A stretch of 64,000 nucleotides of DNA from Pseudoalteromonas xiamenensis. GTDB lineage: Bacteria > Pseudomonadota > Gammaproteobacteria > Enterobacterales > Alteromonadaceae. Each line of letters begins with the position of its first letter. Positions within the stretch are counted from its first letter, which is position 1. A program made the position numbers and the translations under genes. Shown one piece after another: positions 1-10,072 of the stretch. The notes below the pieces were generated by a model. It was not told where the DNA came from, did no database searches, and was given only the letters and a program-made list of their open reading frames with translations. The stretch spans positions 3,208,001 to 3,272,000 of the forward strand of contig NZ_CP099917.1 of assembly GCF_030994125.1 (NCBI RefSeq), given 5' to 3'.

Positions 1-341
1 TGGCGAGACCTCCCGGTAAGAAAAACTCGACAATTCACCTCTTAAGTGGTGGAGAAAAAGCGCTGACCGCATTATCATTAGTGTTTTCAATATTTAGGCT
101 TAATCCTGCACCGTTTTGTATGCTGGATGAAGTCGACGCGCCACTGGATGATGCGAACGTCGGACGTTTTTGTCGTTTAGTTGAGGAAATGTCTCAATCG
201 GTGCAATTTATTTATATCAGTCATAATAAGGTCGCAATGGAAATGGCGGGTCGTCTCACAGGGGTGACTATGGCAGAGCCAGGTGTATCGAGGATGGTGG
301 CTGTAGATATTGAACAAGCTGTGCAAATGGCACAAACTTAG
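1..341 (+). CDS. smc: Chromosome partition protein SMC, C-terminal end (5' truncated by window)
   Basis: The reading frame is open from base 3 and has no start inside the window, so only the last 112 codons are present. These residues carry the C-terminal half of an SMC ATPase head: the ABC signature [12 protein letters not shown], the Walker B stretch [13 protein letters not shown], and the switch segment [12 protein letters not shown]. In the family the two heads dimerise around ATP to work the coiled-coil ring that organises and segregates the chromosome. zipA follows 26 bp downstream and ligA after it, a gene order (smc-zipA-ligA) common in Pseudomonas and Alteromonadales. SMC rather than MukB follows from the signature and the neighbours. 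Confidence 0.93.
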   Translation, partial: ARPPGKKNSTIHLLSGGEKALTALSLVFSIFRLNPAPFCMLDEVDAPLDDANVGRFCRLVEEMSQSVQFIYISHNKVAMEMAGRLTGVTMAEPGVSRMVAVDIEQAVQMAQT

Positions 342-367
342 ACAAAAGCAACAACAAAAGGTGAGTA

Positions 368-1078
368 ATGGCTACAGAGTTAAGATGGGCGCTTATCATT
401 ATCAGTGCTCTAGTCATTGGCGGGTTACTAATCCATGGATTATGGTCAGTTCGTCGTAAAGAGCGTAGCGAAAGCGCGTCAAAGAGCGATCCAGCTATCG
501 CGTCTGAAACTAATTCGACAACGAGTACAGTGAGAGATGACGAGCCAGAAATTGGCGAGATAAATCTAACTGCTGTAGACGAAGAGCCAGTCGCGGTGCA
601 CGAAAGTGACGCTGACGACAAGGTGGAGCCTGAAAAAAATGAAAGCGAGTCTGAGCCTGTTGCAGAGCCAAGTGACTTCATTATTCTCCACATCAGCATG
701 CCAGAAGGCTTAACGATGGCCGGTTCTAAATTGCTGCCGTGCGTACTTAGCCTCGGGTTTAAGTACTCTGAAGAAGGTTTCTTTAATCGCCATGTTGAAC
801 CATCAGGAAATGGACCTGTTATGTTCCGTTTGGTGAACAGTTTTAATCCTGGTACGTTTGATATTGATAATATGGAACAATTTAGCACAGCAGGTGTGAG
901 TTTATTTATGACTCTACCGTGCGAAGGCGATAGCTTAGCTGCGTTTAACATGCTTCATAGCGCAGCTAAAAAATTGGCTGAAGAATTTGGTGCGGAAGTA
1001 CTGGATTCAAATCGTGAGCCGTTATCGGTCGCCATGGTTCGTACTTACGTTGAAAAGGTTCGAGAATACGCCGCGTAA
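368..1078 (+). CDS. zipA: Cell division protein ZipA
   Basis: 236 residues. An N-terminal membrane anchor (about residues 5-27, rich in I, L and V) is followed by a basic stretch, WSVRRKER, and an acidic, low-complexity linker (about 35-100) rich in E, D and S. The globular ZipA domain runs from about 103 (DFIILHISMPEG) to the end and includes MFRLVNSFNPGTF. In the family this domain binds the FtsZ C-terminus and tethers the Z-ring to the inner membrane. The linker is shorter than in E. coli ZipA (about 328 residues in total). The start is preceded by AAAGGTGAG. It lies between smc and ligA, as expected. Confidence 0.93.
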   Translation: MATELRWALIIISALVIGGLLIHGLWSVRRKERSESASKSDPAIASETNSTTSTVRDDEPEIGEINLTAVDEEPVAVHESDADDKVEPEKNESESEPVAEPSDFIILHISMPEGLTMAGSKLLPCVLSLGFKYSEEGFFNRHVEPSGNGPVMFRLVNSFNPGTFDIDNMEQFSTAGVSLFMTLPCEGDSLAAFNMLHSAAKKLAEEFGAEVLDSNREPLSVAMVRTYVEKVREYAA

Positions 1079-1151
1079 TGGTGTCATGATTGGATGCTGC
1101 TGCACTTTGGTATGAATTCGCGTTGAGTATCAGCGCCGTTTAGAAAATTTT

Positions 1152-3223
<2,072 letters not shown>

Positions 3224-3229
3224 AAAACA

Positions 3230-3715
3230 ATGATTAAGCAGTACGGGCCAGAATATTGGGATAAATACGGGGTTTATAGAGCGCCAATTGCGTTTAACCT
3301 CAGTTTACTTGTGCTGCTTCGCCCTTTCCTAATTTGGGTGTTAGTTGCGGTTTCTCGCCAGCCTGAGCTCGATTTGATGTCTATTTTTTATCATAGCAAA
3401 CATGACTTTTTTGTTGCCATGGGCATTGCGAGTGGCGCGTTGATTTCAGCGGCAGTGTATTCGTTCCGAAGACCGAGTAGTTCACCGAAAATTGCGACGT
3501 TATGGCGATTTATGCGCTACCCTATGTTATTCACCGCCTGTTTAGATTTAGGTTGGTTACTTTGGAAAGCACAGCTTTCCTACTATCAATTTTCTGGCTT
3601 TATCGCAGTACAGTTGGTTATGGTTGCGTGGGTGATTTTATATCTGTTGAAGAGCCAGTATTTGGCCTGTTTTTTTAATGATTGGCCAGAACATGAGCCA
3701 CCGAAAAAGAGTTAA
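3230..3715 (+). CDS. DUF2919 (YfeZ-like) inner-membrane protein
   Basis: 161 residues with about four hydrophobic segments (around 15-40, 60-80, 100-118 and 125-145). The pattern LLVLLRPFLIWVLVAVSRQ followed by IFYHSKHDFF matches the DUF2919 family represented by E. coli YfeZ, whose function is unknown. It starts 6 bp after the ligA stop, and the next gene begins within 25 bp, so it is probably co-transcribed with ligA and msrB. The tail is hydrophilic (EHEPPKKS). No catalytic motif is visible. Confidence 0.75.
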   Translation: MIKQYGPEYWDKYGVYRAPIAFNLSLLVLLRPFLIWVLVAVSRQPELDLMSIFYHSKHDFFVAMGIASGALISAAVYSFRRPSSSPKIATLWRFMRYPMLFTACLDLGWLLWKAQLSYYQFSGFIAVQLVMVAWVILYLLKSQYLACFFNDWPEHEPPKKS

Positions 3716-3738
3716 TGAGGTTAATTCAAGGAGCTGTG

Positions 3739-4182
3739 ATGCTGACGTGGAATTCGATTTTACTTTTTATTAAGCATGGTAATCCTGAGCCGCCAAGAAA
3801 AGTAGTTAAGACACAAGACGAATGGCAACGAGAACTCGAGCCGGATGTATTTTACATCACGCGGAAAAAGGGGACTGAACGTCCATTTAGTTCTCAAAGC
3901 TGCTCTATCTTCACACCCGGTCAGTATCAATGTGCGTGTTGTGGTGAACTCTTGTTTGACGCGTCTGAAAAATTTGACAGCCGCTCAGGATGGCCGTCGT
4001 TTACTCAACCAATCAAACCAGAAAGGGTGGCGTACATTGGTGATGACTCGCATGGCATGCAGCGTGTTGAAATTGTATGTAATGTTTGCGATGGCCATCT
4101 TGGGCACGTATTTCCTGATGGGCCTGAGCCCAGTGGACTGCGGTATTGTGTTAACGCACTCTCATTAGTCAAAGTGGAATGA
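3739..4182 (+). CDS. msrB: Peptide-methionine (R)-S-oxide reductase MsrB
   Basis: 147 residues from the ATG at 3739, chosen because AAGGAG (3728-3733) sits five bases upstream. An in-frame ATG at 3715 overlaps the previous stop but lacks a ribosome site. The enzyme repairs methionine-R-sulfoxide in proteins with thioredoxin as reductant. SelR-domain marks are the zinc CxxC pairs (CACC and CNVC), the core SGWPSFTQP, GHLGHVFPDGP and the catalytic Cys in RYCVNALSL. There is no MsrA fusion and no signal peptide, although a short hydrophobic N-terminal stretch precedes the domain. The operon context is ligA-DUF2919-msrB. Confidence 0.93.
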   Translation: MLTWNSILLFIKHGNPEPPRKVVKTQDEWQRELEPDVFYITRKKGTERPFSSQSCSIFTPGQYQCACCGELLFDASEKFDSRSGWPSFTQPIKPERVAYIGDDSHGMQRVEIVCNVCDGHLGHVFPDGPEPSGLRYCVNALSLVKVE

Positions 4183-4184
4183 TG

Positions 4185-4204
4185 AAGCGCTGAACGCGCT
4201 TTTT
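4185..4204 (+). terminator. Terminator after msrB
   Basis: The stem AAGCGC/GCGCTT with a five-base loop is followed by TTTT, three bases after the msrB stop. The convergent receiver-TPR gene ends at 4209. Confidence 0.75.
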
Positions 4205-4208
4205 CTGC

Positions 4209-5840
4209 TTAATTTAGCGAAAGTCCCATCTCTTTAAGTTTTTCCATGATGAGTTCAAAGCGCGACTCTTGTTCGGGTTCTAACTTTGCTTCTTTCAACG
4301 TTTTAACGCAGCGTCCAGCTAAGTTGGAGTTGAACGTTTGACCCTTTCGACTGCTGCTATCAAGCAAACATTGCAATAGGTTCAACGCGATGCTGGCATT
4401 CTTTGGCATGATACGGAATGCTTGAGAAAATGCTTCCAATGCGACTTCAATTTGGCCTCGATTAAATTGATTAACCGCGTGGTTATTGAGTTCACGAGGA
4501 CCCATGGTAATGTCTTTACGCTCAGACTGTTGCTGATGTATGTAGTGAAGCATGACGTCATCGTCATCTTTATTATGCTTTTCGCAGTGATCAATAATTT
4601 GATTAAAAAGAGCTTGTGCTTTGTGATGAAACCCCAGTTCATGCAAGGCTTTTGCTTTATCAAGGGCTCCGTCGATAGAGCGAATAAACTTTTCATCTTC
4701 CAATTGTTCCATCAAGCGTTTTGCTTTTTGGTTTTCATCACGAAGATAATGTAACCGAGCATTTAACACATCAATTTGTGCTTGATTGTCAGCATGGGGG
4801 AACTGGTGCTTTAAATCTTGTAGATATTGTTGCGTTTGCCGAGTGATCCGAGTGATTTGCTCACTTTGATCTGTGCTCAGCGCGAAATCAATACCAGCCC
4901 GAACCACATTGAGATAAACCTCTGGACTGTCATGTATCGAGTTTTTGGCGTAGGTAGCAATATCTTTATGTGCAATGTAACTGCGCTCATAGTCATGGTT
5001 TATTTGAGCAACTCGGCTTAGAGACTTTTGCCTAGAGATATTGCGAGGTGCTATTTCAGATGCTTGACTCAAAAACTCTTGTGCTTGTTCAAATTGATTT
5101 AATCGGATTTCGAGTTGTCCAAGTAAGTCTAACGCGACCAGCCGAGTCTCACTTTTTTCGAGTAGCGTTTTAAGCATACGATGCGCAAGTACATGCTCAT
5201 TATTGGCAATTAATGCTTCAATAAGACCTATTTTCGCCCATGTAAATTTTTGTAGTTCTAAGGCGGATTTGAAAAATTGCTTTGCTTCTTCGTACTGTTT
5301 TAAGCGAATAAGCGCATCCCCTTTTAAACGAAGCAAGAGGGGAGTGTGGGCTTGATCGTTTTTATCTAGTTCTGAATTGATGAATTTAAGCGCTTTGGAG
5401 TCGTTGCCATCGTCGATGAGTGTGAGCACTTTCTTAAGTGCACGTTTGCGCTTTAACACTCGTTCAATACGTGCTTTTAGTTCATTGATGGTGAAGGGTT
5501 TTACCAAAAAGTCATCTGGTTGTAATTCCAATACACTGTGAACAAGCGCGCCACTGGTTTCTGCAGAAACAAAGATAAAACCAGTGATATTGCGAACTAA
5601 CCGTTTTGCTTTTAGTTCTTCGTAGAGCTGATAGCCGTCTTGTTTTTTACTTAGGTCGAAGGAGCAAATAATGAGATCAAAGGTTTCAACCTGACATATT
5701 TCTTTGGCGATTGGGGCACTTTCCGCAAAGCGAACATTTTGGTAATCCAATCGCTCCAAGGAATGCTTAATGTAATTAAGAGCAAGAGGCTGTTCCTCGA
5801 CAATTAAAATTTTCGAACTAGTCAGGTTTACTAACGCCAT
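4209..5840 (-). CDS. Response regulator with receiver domain and TPR repeats
   Basis: 543 residues from the ATG at 5840. A longer in-frame start at 5936 adds 32 residues unlike any receiver, so it was not used. Residues about 10-127 form a CheY-like receiver: KILIVEEQ at the acidic pocket, phospho-acceptor Asp about 62 (CSFDLSKKQDG) and Lys in DFLVKPF. The acidic pocket reads EE rather than the usual DD. Residues about 160-530 are TPR-like helices (for example NHAVNQFNRGQIEVALEAFSQAF). No DNA-binding or enzymatic output domain is visible, so the output is probably protein-protein contact. It stands alone with no adjacent histidine kinase. The architecture is known in Vibrio, Shewanella and Pseudoalteromonas; the role is unassigned. 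Confidence 0.85.
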   Translation of the reverse strand: MALVNLTSSKILIVEEQPLALNYIKHSLERLDYQNVRFAESAPIAKEICQVETFDLIICSFDLSKKQDGYQLYEELKAKRLVRNITGFIFVSAETSGALVHSVLELQPDDFLVKPFTINELKARIERVLKRKRALKKVLTLIDDGNDSKALKFINSELDKNDQAHTPLLLRLKGDALIRLKQYEEAKQFFKSALELQKFTWAKIGLIEALIANNEHVLAHRMLKTLLEKSETRLVALDLLGQLEIRLNQFEQAQEFLSQASEIAPRNISRQKSLSRVAQINHDYERSYIAHKDIATYAKNSIHDSPEVYLNVVRAGIDFALSTDQSEQITRITRQTQQYLQDLKHQFPHADNQAQIDVLNARLHYLRDENQKAKRLMEQLEDEKFIRSIDGALDKAKALHELGFHHKAQALFNQIIDHCEKHNKDDDDVMLHYIHQQQSERKDITMGPRELNNHAVNQFNRGQIEVALEAFSQAFRIMPKNASIALNLLQCLLDSSSRKGQTFNSNLAGRCVKTLKEAKLEPEQESRFELIMEKLKEMGLSLN

Positions 5841-6057
5841 CTTACATCTGAGTTTTAAGCACAATATCAACAGTCTAGACGCAATATTTGATTTTGGGAA
5901 TAGAAAAGAGAAGTTGCGTTTAGTTCGATTAATCAATAGGCAATTCCGTGTCTCTTTTTCTGATAAAGGAGAGCTGTTGTGATTGTTATTACCTACAACG
6001 AGATGGAAGCAAACATTCGAACGTTAAACTAGAGAATAATTTTGATGATAAGAAATA

Positions 6058-6726
6058 GCGATGCTTGCCGAATGGCATATAGTGGACGGTGGGTTGTACT
6101 GAATTTGTACTAGTTCGCCTTTCCCTTATAAAAAGTGGCGATGCTTGCCGTATGGCATATAGTGGATGGTGGGTTGTACTGAATTTGTACTAGTTCGCCT
6201 TTCCCTTATAAAAAGTGGCGATGCTTGCCGAATAACATATAGTGGATGGTGGGTTGTACTGAATTTGTACTAGTTCGCCTTTCCCTTATAAAAAGTGGCG
6301 ATGCTTGCCAAATGGCATATAGAGGATGGTAGGTTGTACTGAATTTGTACTAGTTTGCCATTCCCTTATTAGAAGTGGCGATGCTTGCCAAATGGCATAT
6401 AGAGGATGGTGGGTTGTACTGAATTTGTACTAGTTCGCCTTTCCCTTATAAAAAGTGGCGATGCTTGCCGAATAACATATAGTGGATGGTGGGTTGTACT
6501 GAATTTGTACTAGTTCGCCTTTCCCTTATAAAAAGTGGCGATGCTTGCCGAATAACATATAGTGGATGGTGGGTTGTACTGAATTTGTACTAGTTCGCCT
6601 TTCCCTTATAAGAAGTGGCGATGCTTGCCAAATGGCATATAGAGGATGGTAGGTTGTACTGAATTTGTACTAGTTTGCCATTCCCTTATTAGAAGTGGCG
6701 ATGCTTGCCGAATAGCATATAGTGGA
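6058..6726 (-). repeat. 80-bp tandem satellite derived from tRNA-Val(UAC): eight units plus a partial unit
   Basis: Eight consecutive units of exactly 80 bp (tRNA-like parts begin on the + strand at 6087, 6167, 6247, 6327, 6407, 6487, 6567 and 6647), plus a 25-base partial unit at 6058-6082. They run straight into the first intact tRNA-Val at 6727. On the - strand each unit ends in the real tRNA-Val 3' acceptor, ACAACCCACCA. The first unit has CCG instead of CCA. A weakened T-arm (ACTAGTACAAATTCAGT against ACTGGTTCAAGTCCAGT) and the anticodon-stem halves TCGCC and GGCGA survive. The 5' acceptor strand and the D-arm are replaced and the anticodon loop is enlarged, so these are not functional tRNAs. 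Single-base variants are shared between non-adjacent units. Confidence 0.9.
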
Positions 6727-6802
6727 TGGTGGGTTGTACTGGACTTGAACCAGTGACCCTCGCCTTGTAAGGGCGATGCTCTCCCAACTGAGCTAACAAC
6801 CC
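6727..6802 (-). tRNA. tRNA-Val(UAC), copy 7 in transcript order
   Basis: A 76-nt cloverleaf on the - strand with encoded CCA. The acceptor is GGGTTGT/ACAACCC, the anticodon loop is CTTACAA (UAC), and the T-loop is TTCAAGT. It is last of the seven copies and directly abuts the 80-bp satellite. Confidence 0.97.
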
Positions 6803-6846
6803 ATCTAAAAGATGTTGAAGTTATAGTGATTCACACTGTTTTTAGA

Positions 6847-6922
6847 TGGTGGGTTGTACTGGACTTGAACCAGTGACCCTCGCCTTGTAAGGGCGATGCT
6901 CTCCCAACTGAGCTAACAACCC
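6847..6922 (-). tRNA. tRNA-Val(UAC), copy 6
   Basis: Identical in sequence to the copy at 6727. The 44-nt spacer begins and ends with the inverted pair TCTAAAA / TTTTAGA. Confidence 0.97.
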
Positions 6923-6966
6923 ATCTAAAAGATGTTGAAGTTATAGTGATTCACACTGTTTTTAGA

Positions 6967-7042
6967 TGGTGGGTTGTACTGGACTTGAACCAGTGACCCT
7001 CGCCTTGTAAGGGCGATGCTCTCCCAACTGAGCTAACAACCC
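6967..7042 (-). tRNA. tRNA-Val(UAC), copy 5
   Basis: Identical 76-nt gene with encoded CCA, at 120-bp spacing from its neighbours and with an identical spacer. Confidence 0.97.
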
Positions 7043-7086
7043 ATCTAAAAGATGTTGAAGTTATAGTGATTCACACTGTTTTTAGA

Positions 7087-7162
7087 TGGTGGGTTGTACT
7101 GGACTTGAACCAGTGACCCTCGCCTTGTAAGGGCGATGCTCTCCCAACTGAGCTAACAACCC
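7087..7162 (-). tRNA. tRNA-Val(UAC), copy 4
   Basis: Identical 76-nt gene with encoded CCA. From here the spacers shorten slightly and diverge towards the promoter. Confidence 0.97.
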
Positions 7163-7205
7163 ATCTAAAAGGGGTGAAGTTATAGTGATTCGCACTGTTT
7201 TTAGA

Positions 7206-7281
7206 TGGTGGGTTGTACTGGACTTGAACCAGTGACCCTCGCCTTGTAAGGGCGATGCTCTCCCAACTGAGCTAACAACCC
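7206..7281 (-). tRNA. tRNA-Val(UAC), copy 3
   Basis: Identical 76-nt gene with encoded CCA. The spacer is a shortened version of the 44-nt form. Confidence 0.97.
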
Positions 7282-7323
7282 ATCTAAAAGGGGGAAGTTA
7301 TAGTGTTTCGCACTGTTTTTAGA

Positions 7324-7399
7324 TGGTGGGTTGTACTGGACTTGAACCAGTGACCCTCGCCTTGTAAGGGCGATGCTCTCCCAACTGAGCTAACAACCC
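7324..7399 (-). tRNA. tRNA-Val(UAC), copy 2
   Basis: Identical 76-nt gene with encoded CCA. The spacer to copy 1 is different and only 27 nt long. Confidence 0.97.
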
Positions 7400-7426
7400 A
7401 TCTAAAATAAACTTCGCTGCAAAATG

Positions 7427-7502
7427 TGGTGGGTTGTACTGGACTTGAACCAGTGACCCTCGCCTTGTAAGGGCGATGCTCTCCCAACTGAGCTAACAAC
7501 CC
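7427..7502 (-). tRNA. tRNA-Val(UAC), copy 1 (promoter-proximal)
   Basis: 76-nt gene with encoded CCA, and the first of the seven copies. A consensus promoter lies about 40 bp upstream. A spurious ORF reading through copies 1 and 2 in the sense direction was discarded. Confidence 0.97.
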
Positions 7503-7539
7503 ACATTTTGTGACAATTTGCATCGTCGTGTGGGGCGGT

Positions 7540-7567
7540 ATTATAGGGAGAGTTCGAAGAGTGTCAA
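7540..7567 (-). promoter_or_regulatory. Sigma-70 promoter of the tRNA-Val cluster
   Basis: On the - strand, -35 TTGACA (7562-7567), a 16-bp spacer and -10 TATAAT (7540-7545) are both perfect consensus. A GC-rich discriminator (ACCGCCCCAC) follows, typical of stringently controlled stable-RNA promoters. Confidence 0.9.
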
Positions 7568-8526
7568 TACTTACATTCGCAAAAATGAATCGTATGAGGG
7601 TTTTATGACCAGCTTGTACGAAATATAGAAATATTGGCTGGTTTTAAACCACGATAAGCAACGGGGAGTGTACGTGTTTTTCCGCTTGTAAATTGCAAAT
7701 AATCAGGACAGAGTATGATTGCGTCTCGACAAAGCGTAATCCATCTTCGCTCTAGCTTGATAAACGTTTACATTGGGCTTCTTTTTACTTGTATATTTAT
7801 AAAGGAGAGGGTTTCCGTAGTACTCGGCAAATTTATTTCGAAGATCTTTGGACGTTATGCACCTGACTATCGATGTGCTCCTCGGCGCCTTGTTACACTT
7901 CTATATAAGCATCGCGATGAACTGGGAAGTTAAGTCGGGAGCTTATAAAAATATGAATCGACATAGGTTACTTAAACTTCGATAGTATTGTACCTCTTGT
8001 ATTACTCGCACTATAGATAAACGCAATGTGGAAGCGACTACCTAATGTAGTCGTTATTATACTAAGCAGAGTAACAACTCCTTTCTATGATAGCGCGATA
8101 CCATAAATAACGGTTTAAGACTGAAGAATGAGTCGCCACTACTTCAATATACTTACTGTGGTGTTCTCCTTAGTCAGGAAAACCAACTCAAATTTGGTTT
8201 TTCTATAAATGTATAGAATTAGCGGAAGTCGATTAACTTTCTATGTGTGTTAAAACACGGCTTCTTTTAGTTTGATTTCTAATTGGCAAATTGATTGATG
8301 ATTTTGGAGATATGTAACGAAGAAGCACTGCGGTACTTACTGCTTCAATAACAATAGATCTAATCGGCCGTAATATTTGCTGTAAAGACTTACGTTTTTG
8401 TTGTTTTCTTTTTGTACTATCTATTTGAATTGTTGATATTAGTTAGTAGAATAGGGGGGATTTAGGATGAAATTAATCCACTTTGTTTAAAGAAGAATCA
8501 GTTGACAAAAAGTTTGCTAAAAACTG
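7568..8526. other. Gene-free interval between the tRNA-Val and tRNA-Ala/Glu clusters
   Basis: About 960 AT-rich bases between two divergent stable-RNA promoters. No convincing protein gene was found. A 72-codon ORF at 7715-7933 has an AGGA upstream but no recognisable composition or domain. Two hairpins stand out: 8035-8053 (CGACTAC/GTAGTCG) and 8179-8202 (AAAACCAA/TTGGTTTT followed by T). They could end a short untranslated RNA. Confidence 0.5.
8179..8202 (+). terminator. Orphan terminator-like hairpin
   Basis: An eight-base perfect stem AAAACCAA/TTGGTTTT with a seven-base loop, in a region with no gene. The stem is AT-rich and the T tract is short, so the call is tentative. Confidence 0.35.
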
Positions 8527-8555
8527 TTGACTTTGCGTGTGGTGGTGCATAGAAT
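8527..8555 (+). promoter_or_regulatory. rRNA-type promoter of the tRNA-Ala/tRNA-Glu cluster
   Basis: -35 TTGACT (8527-8532), a 17-bp spacer and -10 TAGAAT (8550-8555) are followed by a GCGCCCC discriminator. AT-rich sequence upstream (from about 8470) could act as an UP element. The layout resembles gammaproteobacterial rrn P1 promoters, but no rRNA gene follows. Confidence 0.85.
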
Positions 8556-8601
8556 GCGCCCCGCACTCAGCGATAAGTGATGTAAAAATCAAATCGAGCA
8601 A

Positions 8602-8677
<76 letters not shown>

Positions 8678-8736
8678 AGTCTAGTGTACTCGTATGGTAA
8701 GAGTGTAAATAACCAGTCCTAGTGACAGCTTTTGTT

Positions 8737-8812
8737 GTCCCCTTCGTCTAGAGGCCTAGGACACCGCCCTTTCACGGCGGTAACAGGGGTTCGAATCCCC
8801 TAGGGGACGCCA
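8737..8812 (+). tRNA. tRNA-Glu(UUC), copy 1
   Basis: 76 nt with encoded CCA. The acceptor is GTCCCCT/AGGGGAC, and the anticodon loop CTTTCAC gives UUC. It is preceded by the block AACCAGTCCTAGTGACAGCT, which recurs before most copies, and followed by the mini-hairpin ACTTCCTAGAAGT. Confidence 0.97.
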
Positions 8813-8925
8813 CTTCCTAGAAGTGTTATATACGGTAAGGCTCGAGTCCTTAAGCGTAGTTTTAAAAAGCGAAAAGCTCGTATGGTCAGAGTTTAAATAA
8901 CCAGTCCTAGTGACAGCTTTTTGTT

Positions 8926-9001
8926 GTCCCCTTCGTCTAGAGGCCTAGGACACCGCCCTTTCACGGCGGTAACAGGGGTTCGAATCCCCTAGGGGACGCC
9001 A
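8926..9001 (+). tRNA. tRNA-Glu(UUC), copy 2
   Basis: Identical to copy 1. The spacer before it is 113 nt, longer than the later ones, and contains the shared leader block. Confidence 0.97.
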
Positions 9002-9075
9002 CTTCCTAGAAGTGCCAAGCCAATTAACTCGTATGGTCAGAGTCTAAATAACCAGTCCTAGTGACAGCTTATGTT

Positions 9076-9151
9076 GTCCCCTTCGTCTAGAGGCCTAGGA
9101 CACCGCCCTTTCACGGCGGTAACAGGGGTTCGAATCCCCTAGGGGACGCCA
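9076..9151 (+). tRNA. tRNA-Glu(UUC), copy 3
   Basis: Identical 76-nt gene within a 150-bp tandem unit (76-nt tRNA plus 74-nt spacer). Confidence 0.97.
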
Positions 9152-9225
9152 CTTCCTAGAAGTGCCAAGCCAATTAACTCGTATGGTCAGAGTCTAAATA
9201 ACCAGTCCTAGTGACAGCTTATGTT

Positions 9226-9301
9226 GTCCCCTTCGTCTAGAGGCCTAGGACACCGCCCTTTCACGGCGGTAACAGGGGTTCGAATCCCCTAGGGGACGCC
9301 A
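9226..9301 (+). tRNA. tRNA-Glu(UUC), copy 4
   Basis: Identical 76-nt gene. Its 74-nt spacer is the same as the one before copy 3, so this is a recent tandem duplication. Confidence 0.97.
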
Positions 9302-9376
9302 CTTCCTAGAAGTGCAAAGCCAAGTAACTCGTATGGTCAGAGTCTAAATAACCAGTCCTAGTGACAGCTTTTTGTT

Positions 9377-9452
9377 GTCCCCTTCGTCTAGAGGCCTAGG
9401 ACACCGCCCTTTCACGGCGGTAACAGGGGTTCGAATCCCCTAGGGGACGCCA
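9377..9452 (+). tRNA. tRNA-Glu(UUC), copy 5
   Basis: Identical 76-nt gene. The 75-nt spacer before it has a few substitutions and one extra T. Confidence 0.97.
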
Positions 9453-9577
9453 CTTCCTAGAAGTGCAAAGCCAACTAACTCGTATGGTCAGAGTCTAAAT
9501 AACCAGTCCTAGTGACAAAACGCTTTTGTTTTTTGAAAGCAGAAGTCCGAACTCGCAGAGCTCGTTCTCACGCTAAC

Positions 9578-9617
9578 AAAAAAATCAGTGAATAATCATT
9601 CACTAAGCAGATTTTTT
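9578..9617 (+). terminator. Terminator-like hairpin between tRNA-Glu copies 5 and 6
   Basis: AAAAATC plus AGTGAAT pairs with ATTCACT plus GATTTTT (with an AAGCA bulge) and ends in six T directly against the 5' end of the last tRNA-Glu. It could terminate or attenuate transcription before copy 6, or be a processing structure. Confidence 0.5.
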
Positions 9618-9693
9618 GTCCCCTTCGTCTAGAGGCCTAGGACACCGCCCTTTCACGGCGGTAACAGGGGTTCGAATCCCCTAGGGGACGCCA
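9618..9693 (+). tRNA. tRNA-Glu(UUC), copy 6
   Basis: Identical 76-nt gene, set off from the others by a unique 165-nt spacer that holds a terminator-like hairpin. No clear terminator follows it. Confidence 0.97.
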
Positions 9694-10072
9694 ATATCTA
9701 TAAATCACTTCAAATTATCTAATTATTTCTCGTTAAATTCCCTATAATTAAATTTCTATCTATCAATCCCTTAGAAATTCCATAAATTTTGGTTTTATTC
9801 AAAATAGATCCTTAATTTAGACTTCAAAATAAGCACAGCCGCATAGTTCAGACTATTTGCAAATTAACAATAGAATCAATGGGTACAGCAGTGTCGGCGA
9901 TGAACTCGATGCAAAAAATGGATATTCAGTTGCAAGAATAAGGCGAATTGGTTGTTCAATTTATCGCGAAATACATCAAGTAGTTGTTCATGAGGTCATT
10001 AGCAAGTTTACCTTTTATATTGGTACCGGTTGATGTCGTTTGCACAAGATAAGATAAAGTACATTGTGCCTC
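9694..10072. other. AT-rich gene-free interval after the tRNA-Glu cluster
   Basis: About 380 bases, strongly AT-rich near 9700-9830. No ORF with coding character, RNA gene or clear terminator was seen. It separates the tRNA cluster from the convergent lactate permease gene. Confidence 0.5.

Noticed and set aside
268..951. 227-codon ORF on the - strand
   Set aside because: It is antisense to zipA, which has clear domains and a ribosome site.
6058..7502. Possible CRISPR array
   Set aside because: The repeats are adjacent 80-bp or 120-bp units without unique spacers and derive from tRNA-Val; there are no cas genes.
7284..7523. 79-codon ORF on the - strand
   Set aside because: It reads through two tRNA-Val genes, a well-known source of false proteins.
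7715..7933. 72-codon ORF with AGGA upstream
   Set aside because: No recognisable domain or natural composition; the surrounding kilobase looks non-coding.
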